Source: Taishania pollutisoli (GTDB taxonomy: Bacteria; Bacteroidota; Bacteroidia; Flavobacteriales_D; Crocinitomicaceae). Taken from it: a stretch of 35,393 bases of DNA. Below the pieces are notes generated by a model. The model saw only the letters and a program-made list of their open reading frames with translations. It was not told where the DNA came from and searched no databases. The translations under genes and the position numbers were made by a program. Shown here piece by piece: positions 1 to 8,885 of the stretch (its first letter is position 1; each line of letters begins with the position of its first letter). The stretch lies in NCBI RefSeq assembly GCF_014518315.1, contig NZ_JACVEL010000017.1, positions 1 through 35,393 on the forward strand. The letters run 5' to 3'.

Positions 1-25
1 ACCTCGTTCGGCCCTTAGCGGACGG

Positions 26-55
26 CAAAGATAGACCCTTATTTCTTATCCGCAA
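26..55 (-). promoter_or_regulatory. Promoter for a minus-strand gene left of the window
   Basis: On the minus strand the sequence reads TTG (53-55), 19 bases, then TATCTTTG (26-33). This matches the Bacteroidota primary-sigma consensus TTG-N17-20-TAnnTTTG. It points leftwards out of the window, so it probably serves a gene whose start lies just beyond base 1. The AT-rich stretch 60-195 holds no gene that I can see. Confidence 0.55.
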
Positions 56-198
56 TGACTTTTTTAAAGTTTTTTTAATTTTATTTTAATTCAATACGCC
101 AAATCACTGATTAACTTATCGTTATTAATACACCACAACTATTGAAAATATAACAGCCCCCCTATAAAAACAGGTAAAACATACAATAGACAAACGAA

Positions 199-226
199 AA
201 GCCCCGGGAGATTTTGCCCGGGGCTT
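199..226 (-). terminator. Intrinsic terminator of the GAPDH gene
   Basis: A perfect 10-bp GC-rich stem (199-208 with 217-226) closes an 8-base loop and, read on the minus strand, is followed by a broken T tract. It lies 24 bases past the GAPDH stop codon, so it should end that transcript. Confidence 0.85.
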
Positions 227-249
227 CCTATCTATTTTTATTATATCTA

Positions 250-1701
250 TTAATAATAAATGTTTCTTCTCACCTTCGCTACGTATTTCGCCAGGCGGAT
301 TACTTGTTTTGTATAACCAAACTCGTTATCATACCAGGCGTAAAGAACTACGTTCTTTCCATCATTTGATACAATTGTCGCATGTGAATCATATACGGAA
401 CAACAGGTATTCCCGATGATATCACTTGAAACCATTTCCGGATCGTATGAATAGAAGATCTGATTTACCAATTCTCCCTCCAATGATGCTTGTCTAACTA
501 CTGAGTTAATTTCATCAATCGAAGTATTCTTATTTAATTCCAAGCTTAAAATTGCCAATGAACCATTCGGTGTTGGTACACGCACTGCGTTTGCGGTCAA
601 TTTGTCTTTCAATTCCGGAATTACTTTCGTAACGGCACTTCCTGCACCTGTTGATGTAATGACCATGTTAACTGCTGCAGAACGACCTCTTCTTGGCTTT
701 TTATGCATATTGTCCAATAAATTCTGGTCATTTGTATAGGCATGAACAGTTTCAATGTGTCCTTTTACAATTCCATACTCGTCATTGATTACTTTCAGAA
801 TCGGGGAAATTGCATTGGTTGTACATGAAGCAGCAGAATAAATCGTTTCGCTTTCTACATTTAATGTATCCTGGTTGATTCCGTATACAATGTTCGGAAT
901 TTCTTTTCCGGGTGCCGTCAAAATTACTTTTGAGACTCCTTTCGCTTGTAAGTGACGGCTCAATGCCTCACGGTTTGTAAATACTCCCGTGTTATCAATA
1001 ATCAACGCATTGTTGATTCCATACGCTGTATAATCTACATCTTCCGGATTGTTTGCATTGATCATCTTCACGATTTGCCCGTTGATGATGATTGCTTCAT
1101 TTTCAACATCTGCTTTTACCGTTCCTTTGTATGCTCCGTGAACGGAATCATTTCTCAATAAAGATGCACGTTTAATAATGTCTTCCGGAGAATTTCCTCG
1201 TGTCACAATCGCACGCAATCTCAATTGCTGCCCCTTCCCTGCTTGTTTAATCAATTCACGCGCAGCCAAACGTCCGATACGTCCAAATCCGTACAACACA
1301 ACATCTCTTGGTGCAATTCCTTTTCCGCTTCCTAATTCAAACCCTGTTAATTTCGCATTCAGGAAGTCTGCTTTAGACGCATAATTGCTTTGCTCCTCCA
1401 ACCACTCACTTGCTAATTTTCCGATATCTAATTTAGCAGGAGCCAAATCCATTTTCAATAATTCTTCAGCCAATTGGGAAGTTGTAAAGACATCAATTGA
1501 TTTGTTCACTACATTTCTGGCATATTCATGTAGGTTCAAAATTTCAGAAAGCGTTACATCTGTCAAATGATTTCTGAACAAAACTAACTCTACTCCTTTT
1601 TCATACAGGAGTTCACCAACTTTACTTGATAATTTAACGGCAGCACGTTCTCTCTCTACGTGTGATTTCAACTCGGTTTCATAACCCAAAGAAGCTTCCA
1701 T
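250..1701 (-). CDS. gapA: Glyceraldehyde-3-phosphate dehydrogenase, long form
   Basis: 483 aa. This glycolytic or gluconeogenic enzyme interconverts glyceraldehyde-3-phosphate and 1,3-bisphosphoglycerate in the cytoplasm. The first ~130 residues are a helical, charged extension absent from the standard ~335-aa enzyme. The Rossmann motif GFGRIGR is at 138-144, the catalytic cysteine is C293 in ASCTTN, and the catalytic histidine is H320 in TVHAYTND. Long GAPDHs of this type are known in Bacteroidota and some Pseudomonas. At the end of the second beta strand (163-170), where NAD-specific enzymes usually carry N-D, it reads T-R-G, so NADP or dual cofactor use is possible (inference). It has a terminator downstream and is separated from rpoD by another, so it is probably a single-gene unit. 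I found no clear TAnnTTTG element upstream. Confidence 0.95.
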   Translation of the reverse strand: MEASLGYETELKSHVERERAAVKLSSKVGELLYEKGVELVLFRNHLTDVTLSEILNLHEYARNVVNKSIDVFTTSQLAEELLKMDLAPAKLDIGKLASEWLEEQSNYASKADFLNAKLTGFELGSGKGIAPRDVVLYGFGRIGRLAARELIKQAGKGQQLRLRAIVTRGNSPEDIIKRASLLRNDSVHGAYKGTVKADVENEAIIINGQIVKMINANNPEDVDYTAYGINNALIIDNTGVFTNREALSRHLQAKGVSKVILTAPGKEIPNIVYGINQDTLNVESETIYSAASCTTNAISPILKVINDEYGIVKGHIETVHAYTNDQNLLDNMHKKPRRGRSAAVNMVITSTGAGSAVTKVIPELKDKLTANAVRVPTPNGSLAILSLELNKNTSIDEINSVVRQASLEGELVNQIFYSYDPEMVSSDIIGNTCCSVYDSHATIVSNDGKNVVLYAWYDNEFGYTKQVIRLAKYVAKVRRNIYY

Positions 1702-1741
1702 TTTTACATTAAATTTTTAATTGATTATTGATTTGACTATA

Positions 1742-1774
1742 AAACAAAAAAACTACCCACAAATGCAGGTAGTT
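1742..1774 (-). terminator. Intrinsic terminator of rpoD
   Basis: On the minus strand a 7-bp stem AACTACC/GGTAGTT (1768-1774 with 1751-1757) is followed by a T-rich run (1742-1750). It lies just after the sigma-factor stop codon and separates that gene from GAPDH. Confidence 0.75.
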
Positions 1775-1780
1775 CTTCCA

Positions 1781-2647
1781 TTATCCTAAATATGATTTAA
1801 GCAACTTATTGCGCGACGTGTGTCTTAACCTTCGGATTGCTTTTTCTTTAATCTGCCTTACACGCTCACGAGTGAGGCTAAATTTCGCGCCGATTTCTTC
1901 CAGCGTCAATCCGTGATTCATTCCGATTCCGAAGAACAAGCGGATGATTTCACGCTCTTTATCTGTCAGTGTACTCAACGAGCGTTCGATTTCCTTTTGC
2001 AGCGACTCTGCCATCAACTGGTGGTCTGCTTTCGGAGAATCCGTGTTTGCCATTACGTCCATTAGCGTTCCTCCGTCTTCAGAAGTAGACAACGGCGCAT
2101 CCATCGACACGTGTCGTCCGGATACATTCAATGATTCCTTGATTTTATCTTCAGGAACTTCCAAAGCCTCTGCTAATTCCTCAGCAGACGGCGGTCGCTC
2201 ATACTCCTGCTCTAAGCGTGAAAAAGCTTTATTAATTTTGTTTAATGACCCTACCTGGTTCAATGGCAAACGCACAATACGCGCTTGCTCTGCCAACGCC
2301 TGCAGAATCGATTGACGAATCCACCAAACGGCGTAGGAGATGAATTTGAATCCACGTGTTTCATCGAATTTCTGAGCTGCTTTGATCAGTCCTAAGTTCC
2401 CTTCATTGATCAGATCGGGCAACGTCAGACCTTGATTTTGATACTGTTTAGCAACGGATACAACAAAACGAAGATTGGCTCTGGTTAATTTTTCAAGGGC
2501 TCTCTGGTCTCCTTGCTTGATACGTCTGGCCAATTCTACTTCTTCTTCTGCTGTGATCAGTTCCTCTTTACCGATATCCTGCAAGTATTTGTCTAATGAC
2601 TGTGACTCGCGATTGGTAATCGACTTGGTAATTTTAAGCTGTCTCAT
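1781..2647 (-). CDS. rpoD: Primary (housekeeping) RNA polymerase sigma factor
   Basis: 288 aa, the short Bacteroidota form that lacks region 1.1. Region 1.2 spans about 17-50, region 2 about 52-122 (including the core-binding and -10-recognising helices with [13 protein letters not shown]), region 3 about 131-200, and region 4 about 222-280 with the HTH ending in [17 protein letters not shown]. It directs RNA polymerase to TTG/TAnnTTTG promoters, many of which are visible in this window. Its own gene carries a matching promoter (TAACTTTG at 2695-2702). It also has a strong AAGGAGG ribosome site 10 bases before the ATG, which is unusual here. A terminator follows the gene. Confidence 0.97.
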   Translation of the reverse strand: MRQLKITKSITNRESQSLDKYLQDIGKEELITAEEEVELARRIKQGDQRALEKLTRANLRFVVSVAKQYQNQGLTLPDLINEGNLGLIKAAQKFDETRGFKFISYAVWWIRQSILQALAEQARIVRLPLNQVGSLNKINKAFSRLEQEYERPPSAEELAEALEVPEDKIKESLNVSGRHVSMDAPLSTSEDGGTLMDVMANTDSPKADHQLMAESLQKEIERSLSTLTDKEREIIRLFFGIGMNHGLTLEEIGAKFSLTRERVRQIKEKAIRRLRHTSRNKLLKSYLG

Positions 2648-2657
2648 CTACTGTAAA

Positions 2658-2664
2658 CCTCCTT
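2658..2664 (-). promoter_or_regulatory. Strong Shine-Dalgarno of rpoD
   Basis: AAGGAGG on the minus strand lies 10 bases upstream of the rpoD ATG. Nearly all other genes in the window have A-rich leaders without a purine SD motif, so this site stands out and supports the chosen start. Confidence 0.7.
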
Positions 2665-2694
2665 TTTTGAGTGTTATTTTTAGAAAATTGGATG

Positions 2695-2725
2695 CAAAGT
2701 TACGACGAAATTATCCTATAATCAA
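2695..2725 (-). promoter_or_regulatory. rpoD promoter
   Basis: On the minus strand TTG (2723-2725) is followed after 20 bases by TAACTTTG (2695-2702), matching the Bacteroidota -33/-7 consensus. The predicted transcript start near 2690 gives a leader of about 40 bases containing the SD. Confidence 0.65.
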
Positions 2726-2782
2726 AAAAATGTTGATAATTATTTCGGGCACATAACTTTATCAAAAACCATACCTAAATGG

Positions 2783-4249
2783 CTACAATCCAAATCCCAC
2801 ATACTCTTTTCTCCCGCTTTCCGTCAGGATTTCCAGCAACACCCCTGTGTTACCTGTATTTAACTTTGTCGTTAACTGTTCAACACTTTTCACCACTTCA
2901 TTATTCATCTTGGTGATTACCATCCCCTCTTTCAATCCCAACGCCTGGAGTTTGCCGGCTGTCAGCGACTTGATTTTCACACCATACTCTGTGTTGAGTT
3001 CTTTCTTCTCCTTGGCCGTCAATTCTGCAAACGTGGCTCCTAAGGCTACATTTTTGTTCACTTCTTCTTTGGATACCAGTTTTGTTTCTCCCGCGCTGTT
3101 TCTCAGGATCACATCCAGCAACTCCTCGTTTCCGTTCTTTTTGCGGATTGTCAGCACAACTTTATCTCCGGGACGTCCTTTCCCGATCTCTTCCTGCAGC
3201 GAAGCGGACGAATTTACTTCTTTCGATCCGACTTTAAGGATAACATCTCCTTCTTTCAATCCTGCTTTTTCGGCACTTCCTCCTTCAACAACGCCTCCAA
3301 CAAATACTCCTTTCAGGTTCGGAAGGTTATTTTTCTCTTTGATTTCCTGGTTGATATCCGAAATCTGAACACCAAGGTATCCGCGCTGAACGACTCCGTA
3401 ATCGATCAAATCACTCATTACTTTCCGCACCAGGTTGACAGGCACTGCAAATGAATACCCTGCATAGCTTCCTGTTTGTGACGCAATAGCTGTGTTAATT
3501 CCGACCAGCTCACCTCTTGTATTCACTAAGGCTCCTCCACTATTTCCCGGGTTTACAGCCGCATCAGTCTGGATAAACGATTCGATCGGTACAATTTCCC
3601 GCTTATTTCTGTCGGCCAGCAAATTGATATTTCTCGCTTTAGCAGAAACAATCCCTGCTGTAACAGTAGATGTCAGGTTAAACGGATTCCCAACCGCCAA
3701 CACCCATTCTCCTACACGGATGTCATCACTGTTTCCGAGTGGAATCGGATTTAAGTTTTTTGCTTCTACTTTCAATACGGCAATATCTGTCGAAGGATCT
3801 GATCCGACTATTTTTGCTACGTACTTGGAATTATCATTCAAAATAACTTCGATTTCACTCGCATTTTCAATCACGTGGTTGTTGGTAACAATATAGCCAT
3901 CAGCCGAGACGATAACCCCCGATCCCGAACCTGAACCGTATTGCTTGAACTCCCTTCCTCCGGCACCCGGCCCGTAGAAAAACTCCTGGAACGGATCGCG
4001 TTGAAAGGTTGTATGCACCACCTTCGTTGTGACATGGACAACTGAGTTAATTGAATTTTCAGAAGCTTCTATAAAATCTGTCGGTGTTGCAGAAGGCATA
4101 AAACTTGTTCTGTGTGCGGGAACAGTTGAAAATGATTGATATTGATCTGTATGACCGGATATTGATCCTCCGTTGAACAATAAAAACGCTCCCAATGGAA
4201 GCAAACCTCCCAAAAATCCCATTCCGATTAATTTCCAATTATTATTCAT
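2783..4249 (-). CDS. degP: Deg/HtrA-family serine protease, membrane-anchored
   Basis: 488 aa. It is an envelope quality-control protease. An N-terminal hydrophobic segment (8-26) is a signal peptide or anchor. The trypsin-like domain carries the triad H125 (TNNHV), D155 (STDIAVL) and S237 (NPGNSGGA). Two PDZ domains follow at about 289-372 and 405-480, the usual DegP/DegQ layout. The second PDZ ends at the C-terminus. A possible -7 element (TATAATTG, one mismatch, 4286-4293) sits 36 bases upstream of the ATG. It lies upstream of rpoD in the same direction, but rpoD has its own promoter between them. The choice between the names DegP, DegQ and HtrA cannot be settled from sequence alone. Confidence 0.93.
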   Translation of the reverse strand: MNNNWKLIGMGFLGGLLPLGAFLLFNGGSISGHTDQYQSFSTVPAHRTSFMPSATPTDFIEASENSINSVVHVTTKVVHTTFQRDPFQEFFYGPGAGGREFKQYGSGSGSGVIVSADGYIVTNNHVIENASEIEVILNDNSKYVAKIVGSDPSTDIAVLKVEAKNLNPIPLGNSDDIRVGEWVLAVGNPFNLTSTVTAGIVSAKARNINLLADRNKREIVPIESFIQTDAAVNPGNSGGALVNTRGELVGINTAIASQTGSYAGYSFAVPVNLVRKVMSDLIDYGVVQRGYLGVQISDINQEIKEKNNLPNLKGVFVGGVVEGGSAEKAGLKEGDVILKVGSKEVNSSASLQEEIGKGRPGDKVVLTIRKKNGNEELLDVILRNSAGETKLVSKEEVNKNVALGATFAELTAKEKKELNTEYGVKIKSLTAGKLQALGLKEGMVITKMNNEVVKSVEQLTTKLNTGNTGVLLEILTESGRKEYVGFGL

Positions 4250-4385
4250 GATACATGTATTTTTTAGTTTGATTTTTTTCAGCTACAATTATAACGCCAA
4301 CAGATAAAAAAAGCACATTCTGTCAGTGTTAAAGATTGTTAAGTCAGCATTCTACCCAAAAATACGAAATCTTTCTGTCCTTTCT

Positions 4386-5006
4386 TTATTTTCTTCTGAG
4401 TTTGTTCATCTGCTGCTTTGCCGGAGACACCACCCATCTGATACTTCGCGAAAAGCGACCATCTGTCGGGTATTTACGCTGACTTGTCATGTTATTAAAA
4501 ATCAATGCGATGATCAGAAGGATCAATACCCCGGAAAAAACAGGAGAGAGCACATAAAAGTACCCCAGTTCTTTTATTTTTTCTGATCCGATCACAGCAA
4601 TCAGCGCTGTAGCTCCTCCGGGAGGGTGCAGTGTTTTCGTATACTGCATCACGACAATAGACAGCGATACGGCCAACGGAGCTGTCAGCCAGATCAGCTC
4701 CGGAAGCAACTTATAAACAGTCACACCAATCACCGCACTGATCAGATGCCCGCCAATCAGGTTCCTTGGTTGTGCAAGCGGACTTTGAATAGCGCCATAG
4801 ACCAATACACTTGTTGCCCCGAACGAACCAATCAGAAAAATATTCTCCAGCTCAGTGAGGTATAAACTCTGAATAAATGCAATGACACCGATGCCGATAA
4901 ACGACCCCAGGAACGACCAGAATTGTTCTTTATAATCTACAAGTGTTTCTTTGTAAACAACGTATTTACTGATTCGATACCCCCTTTTTAATTGCTGCTT
5001 TATCAT
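4386..5006 (-). CDS. HPP-family integral membrane protein
   Basis: 206 aa with about four or five hydrophobic segments between 30 and 172. The family signatures are present: PLAQPRNLIGGH (76-87) and HPPGGATA (127-134). HPP proteins are inner-membrane proteins; some cyanobacterial and plant members have been linked to nitrite transport, but the substrate here is unknown. I place the start at 5006 rather than further upstream because a good promoter (TATATTTG at 5023-5030) lies directly before it. A longer frame back to 5183 would cross that promoter and overlap the divergent gene. It is divergently paired with the LapA-like gene. Confidence 0.85.
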   Translation of the reverse strand: MIKQQLKRGYRISKYVVYKETLVDYKEQFWSFLGSFIGIGVIAFIQSLYLTELENIFLIGSFGATSVLVYGAIQSPLAQPRNLIGGHLISAVIGVTVYKLLPELIWLTAPLAVSLSIVVMQYTKTLHPPGGATALIAVIGSEKIKELGYFYVLSPVFSGVLILLIIALIFNNMTSQRKYPTDGRFSRSIRWVVSPAKQQMNKLRRK

Positions 5007-5022
5007 GTTACGACTCAAAATG

Positions 5023-5051
5023 CAAATATACAATTCATCCAGGCATTCAAA
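5023..5051 (-). promoter_or_regulatory. Promoter of the HPP gene
   Basis: On the minus strand TTTG (5048-5051) is followed by 17 bases and TATATTTG (5023-5030). The predicted transcript start is near 5017, about 10 bases before the ATG, which fixes the short start of the HPP protein. Confidence 0.7.
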
Positions 5052-5057
5052 TAGTAG

Positions 5058-5085
5058 TTGTTTTACAACATTTTTCTTATTTTTG
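5058..5085 (+). promoter_or_regulatory. Promoter of the LapA-like gene
   Basis: TTG (5058-5060), 17 bases, TATTTTTG (5078-5085), then an 18-base gap to the ATG. Its -33 element is only six bases from the -33 of the divergent HPP promoter, so polymerases probably compete for the site. Confidence 0.7.
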
Positions 5086-5103
5086 AGAAAATAAACAACC
5101 CCT

Positions 5104-5367
5104 ATGGAGCAAATACAACAACCACAGGAAGGGATTACCCTCTGGCAAAAAGTTAAAATCATACTCGGAACGGCACTTGCCATTTTTATTATTATTCTGA
5201 TCGTTCAGAACTGGAATACAATTGAACTGAATCTTGTATTCAGAACCTTCAGTACTCCACTTCCGGTCATTATTCTGATTTGTTTAGTGACAGGATATAT
5301 CTGGGGAACATTTTCTGCGTACAGGAAAAACAGAAGACGCAACAACGAACGCATGAATAACAATTAA
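5104..5367 (+). CDS. LapA-like (DUF1049) small membrane protein
   Basis: 87 aa. Two transmembrane helices (about 16-34 and 50-68) flank a short loop with VQNWNTIELNLVF, the typical pattern of the lipopolysaccharide-assembly protein A domain. The C-terminus is basic (YRKNRRRNNER) and probably cytoplasmic. In proteobacteria LapA works with LapB to control LpxC turnover. Bacteroidota homologues are uncharacterised, so the role here is inferred only from family membership. It probably forms an operon with the next gene, 20 bases downstream. Confidence 0.75.
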   Translation: MEQIQQPQEGITLWQKVKIILGTALAIFIIILIVQNWNTIELNLVFRTFSTPLPVIILICLVTGYIWGTFSAYRKNRRRNNERMNNN

Positions 5368-5387
5368 TTAAACGGTCACGGAATCGA

Positions 5388-5795
5388 ATGAAATCTCCAA
5401 ACAGAACGTGGATTTATTTAGGAATCGGGGCTGTATTAATTCTTCTGTTTCTTGTTTACCGATATGGTTTCCCGGAACGGTATCTGAACATCAGTACACA
5501 AACGGCAGTTATTGATTTATCCATCCCCAACAAAGTTATTTTACTTGAAAAACATCCGGATCAGAAAACCATTACACAACTGGAGCTTCGGATTACAGGG
5601 AAATTATCTGACAATATTACACTTCATTTAAGCCGGGATGCTGTCAACTCGTCAACTTCCATCCGGTTAAAAAACGGAAAGTTAGACACTTCATTTTTAA
5701 CCAAATGGTCGCAAGACAATGCATATATTATAATCGAAAATCCGGATCGTTCCAACAGTCAGCTGGAAGTTGATTACCAGTTCATTTCCGAATAA
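5388..5795 (+). CDS. Hypothetical protein with N-terminal membrane anchor
   Basis: 135 aa; I do not recognise the family. Residues 8-26 form a single hydrophobic helix. The rest is a hydrophilic, beta-rich domain (alternating polar and non-polar residues, few charges clustered), probably periplasmic. It has no cysteine and no obvious catalytic motif. It follows the LapA-like gene by 20 bases on the same strand and is likely co-transcribed, which hints at an envelope role. Confidence 0.7.
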   Translation: MKSPNRTWIYLGIGAVLILLFLVYRYGFPERYLNISTQTAVIDLSIPNKVILLEKHPDQKTITQLELRITGKLSDNITLHLSRDAVNSSTSIRLKNGKLDTSFLTKWSQDNAYIIIENPDRSNSQLEVDYQFISE

Positions 5796-5808
5796 TTGAA
5801 AAAAAATA

Positions 5809-5816
5809 TAGCTTTG
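5809..5816 (+). promoter_or_regulatory. -7 element upstream of the GH92 gene
   Basis: TAGCTTTG followed by CACCC matches TAnnTTTG. It lies 54 bases before the first ATG. No convincing TTG is found at the right distance upstream, so only the -7 half is supported. Confidence 0.45.
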
Positions 5817-5870
5817 CACCCTACTTTGAAATCAAACGCTCTCTGCTACCCTGTATAATTTTAATTTTAA

Positions 5871-8800
5871 ATGACTATCATGAAGTATTATTGTCTGTTG
5901 TTATCTGTTTTACTTGGATCATTAGCCTTGTCGCAGGATAAATTGACCACCCCAAAAAGGAATACACTCCGGCTGGAAAAAGCAGATCAGGCAACTGACT
6001 ACAAAAAGGACCGGTACCTACTGAATTATGTCAATCCGTTTATCGGAACCGGAGGACACGGACATACCTATCCGGGGGCAAGCGCTCCTTTCGGAATGAT
6101 GCAATTGAGTCCTGACACCCGTTACCAGGGATGGGACGGTTGCTCCGGCTATCACTACTCCGATTCAATCATTTACGGATTCAGTCACTCACATTTAAGT
6201 GGTACAGGAGTAGAAGACTATTGCGACCTGTTGATCGTTCCGCAAACAGGAGAACCGAAAACAATTCCTGGTTACCTCAATCCGGAAAAAGGAGGTTACG
6301 GTGCTACTTTTTCACACCAGAAGGAAAAAGCAAGTCCCGGGTACTATACTGTGGAGTTAGACAATGGTATCAAAGCAGAATTAACAACAACCCAGCGTTC
6401 CGGAATACACCGGTATACATTTCCAAAGGATGGTCAGAAACGGTCAATCTTAATTGATTTAACACATAGAGATAAATTGTTGAAATATGGTATACAAGAA
6501 CTCTCCAAAAGAGAAATTTCCGGTGTACGCATTTCTTCCTCCTGGGCGAAAGAACAGCATTTGTACTTTTTTATAGTTACTTCCACAGATGCTATTCGTT
6601 CGCAACTCATCGATGATGGTGCGAAATTACTCCTGGAATTTCCTGAAACCATTGAAACACTTGAACTGCGTGTCGGAATTTCCGCAGTAGATGAAAAAGG
6701 TGCACAAGAGAACCTGATGAAAGAACTAACAGAAGACCAAACGTTTGAATCGGTAAAAAAGGCCACGGAAGATCTTTGGTTAAAAGAATTGTCAGCAGTC
6801 ATCATCGACACAACTGATAAAAACCAGGCAACGAACTTTTACACAGCGCTGTATCATTCCTACCTCGCTCCGAATTTGTTTAGTGATGTAGATGGAAGGT
6901 ATCGTGGATTGGATGGAAAAATTCATCAAAGTAACAACAACGCCAATCAATACACTGTTTTTTCATTGTGGGACACGTACAGGGCAACACACCCCTGGTA
7001 TACCCTATTCCAAAAGGAACGCACTTATGATTTCATCACGACATTTGAGAATCAGTTTTTGCACAGCGGTGATTTACCGGTATGGGAACTGGCAGGAAAT
7101 GAAACACATTGCATGATCGGTTACCATTCGGCTTCGGTCATTGCCGATGCGTATGTAAAAGGATTGAAGCAAATAGATGTCCCGCTGTTCATTCACGGAC
7201 TGGAAACAACTGCCAACCTGGATGAATTCGGGAAAACAGATTTCAATAACCAGGGTTTTATCAATTGCAAAAAAGAACCTGAGTCCGTTTCTAAAACACT
7301 GGAATACGCTTATGATTCCTATTGTATCTATACCTTCTTATCCGCTGCAAAACAAGAAGGATTTACGGTAAAGGATAGTTTAATAAATATCTTCTACAAA
7401 CGGGCATTCAACTTTATCAATAGTTTTGACCCTCAGACAGGCTTCATGCGCCCACGTCATGGTGGAATCTGGCATTCACCGTTTAAACCGGAAGAAGTAA
7501 ATTTCCATTTTACGGAGGCGAACAGCTGGCAATATTCCTTGTACGCTCCCCATGCAATTCCTGTTCTCTCACAGCTATTGGGCGGACCGGAAGGTCTCAA
7601 AAAATGGTTAGACAATTTGTTCTCAGCAAGTTCCAAACTGGCAGGAAATGCACAGGCAGATATCACAGGATTGATCGGTCAATATGCACATGGAAATGAA
7701 CCATCCCACCACATCGCATATTTGTACAACTATACAGGTTCACCGGAAAAAACAGCTGTAATTGTCGATTCGATTCTCTATCATTACTATCACAATACCC
7801 CGGATGGCCTTTCCGGAAATGAAGATTGCGGGCAAATGTCTTCCTGGTTTGTCTTTAGTTCACTGGGATTGTACCCGGTATCTCCCGGAACAGGAATATA
7901 TGATTTCGGACGTCCGTTGTTCAAATCCGCAGAATTGCGTCTTGAAAACAACAAAAAAATACGTATCACTGCCGTTAATAATTCAAAAAACAATAAATAT
8001 ATTCAGGAAATAAAGGTCGACGGAAAAACATATAAAAAACGTTACATTACGCAAAAAGAACTGGAAGGCTGCAAATCCATTGAGTTCACAATGGGGCCGT
8101 ATCCGTCTGCCGAATACCGTACTTATGCAGTGGCACCAAGCATGGATTCACTACCGGCATCATTTGTTGCGGTTCCCTACTTCACCAATCAAAGCACCAG
8201 TTTTGAGAAACAAACATCTATCGGGATCAGCAGTGCAGGAAAAGGACTTACATTTTATTACACACTTGACGGAAGTACACCATCCAATCAATCAAAAAAG
8301 TACAAAAAGCCTTTTACAATCAAGCACGCAACAACAGTCAAAGCAATTGCGTACAATCCTGAAACGAAACAGTACAGCGAAGTTATCTCAAATGATTTCC
8401 GTCCGAAACCGGAAGGAATCAGCCTGGTTTTAAAATCAGTTTACCAGCAGCAATATGCTGCTTCAGGAGATGGGGCACTGATTGACGGCTTGTTCGGAAC
8501 TCATGAATTCAGAAGTGGTGACTGGCAGGGATTTTACAATATGGATGTAGCCGGAACGGTGACTTTTCAAAAAGGAAAGACGTTCAACAAAATAGGACTT
8601 TCCGCCCTGCAAAGTACACGTTCCTGGATTTTCCCTCCGAAATCGGTGGCATTTACACTCGTATATGAAGACGGAACCACGGAAACAGTAACCATTGACC
8701 TGGAAGAACATCCGAAAGCAGGTAACAGTCCTGAAAAGCCAATTCGTTTTGAGCACCAACCCAATCAGAAACCGGTTAAATCGATTCAATTTAATGCGGT

Positions 8801-8882
8801 CAATTACGGTGTAAATCCGGAATGGCATGTCAGCCCCGGATATCCGACCTATATCTTTCTGGATGAACTTTATTTTGAATAA
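5871..8882 (+). CDS. Secreted GH92 alpha-mannosidase with C-terminal accessory modules
   Basis: 1003 aa. GH92 enzymes are calcium-dependent exo-alpha-mannosidases that trim mannose from glycans such as N-glycans. A signal peptide (about 1-21) ends near LALSQ; M4 is an alternative start. The N-terminal beta domain starts with NPFIGTGGHGHTYPGA (55-70). The catalytic (alpha/alpha) barrel contains FTEANSWQY (547-555, E549 the likely general acid) and GNEDCGQMSSWF (649-660, D652 a likely base). After the usual ~750 residues come a chitobiase-C-like module (about 775-842, FYYTLDGSTPS) and a discoidin/NPCBM-like beta-sandwich (about 850-1003), probably for glycan or cell-wall binding. No SusC/SusD partners are adjacent, unlike polysaccharide-utilisation loci. 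The gene ends three bases before convergent rlmH. Confidence 0.93.
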   Translation: MTIMKYYCLLLSVLLGSLALSQDKLTTPKRNTLRLEKADQATDYKKDRYLLNYVNPFIGTGGHGHTYPGASAPFGMMQLSPDTRYQGWDGCSGYHYSDSIIYGFSHSHLSGTGVEDYCDLLIVPQTGEPKTIPGYLNPEKGGYGATFSHQKEKASPGYYTVELDNGIKAELTTTQRSGIHRYTFPKDGQKRSILIDLTHRDKLLKYGIQELSKREISGVRISSSWAKEQHLYFFIVTSTDAIRSQLIDDGAKLLLEFPETIETLELRVGISAVDEKGAQENLMKELTEDQTFESVKKATEDLWLKELSAVIIDTTDKNQATNFYTALYHSYLAPNLFSDVDGRYRGLDGKIHQSNNNANQYTVFSLWDTYRATHPWYTLFQKERTYDFITTFENQFLHSGDLPVWELAGNETHCMIGYHSASVIADAYVKGLKQIDVPLFIHGLETTANLDEFGKTDFNNQGFINCKKEPESVSKTLEYAYDSYCIYTFLSAAKQEGFTVKDSLINIFYKRAFNFINSFDPQTGFMRPRHGGIWHSPFKPEEVNFHFTEANSWQYSLYAPHAIPVLSQLLGGPEGLKKWLDNLFSASSKLAGNAQADITGLIGQYAHGNEPSHHIAYLYNYTGSPEKTAVIVDSILYHYYHNTPDGLSGNEDCGQMSSWFVFSSLGLYPVSPGTGIYDFGRPLFKSAELRLENNKKIRITAVNNSKNNKYIQEIKVDGKTYKKRYITQKELEGCKSIEFTMGPYPSAEYRTYAVAPSMDSLPASFVAVPYFTNQSTSFEKQTSIGISSAGKGLTFYYTLDGSTPSNQSKKYKKPFTIKHATTVKAIAYNPETKQYSEVISNDFRPKPEGISLVLKSVYQQQYAASGDGALIDGLFGTHEFRSGDWQGFYNMDVAGTVTFQKGKTFNKIGLSALQSTRSWIFPPKSVAFTLVYEDGTTETVTIDLEEHPKAGNSPEKPIRFEHQPNQKPVKSIQFNAVNYGVNPEWHVSPGYPTYIFLDELYFE

Positions 8883-8885
8883 CAG

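Noticed and set aside
1944..2315. Long plus-strand frame antisense to rpoD, and similar antisense frames over degP, dnaE and the mannosidase
   Set aside because: They mirror the codon structure of well-supported genes and show no protein family features.
5007..5183. N-terminal extension of the HPP protein
   Set aside because: It crosses the promoter and the start of the divergent LapA-like gene, and its composition (cysteine-rich, irregular) is unlike the family.
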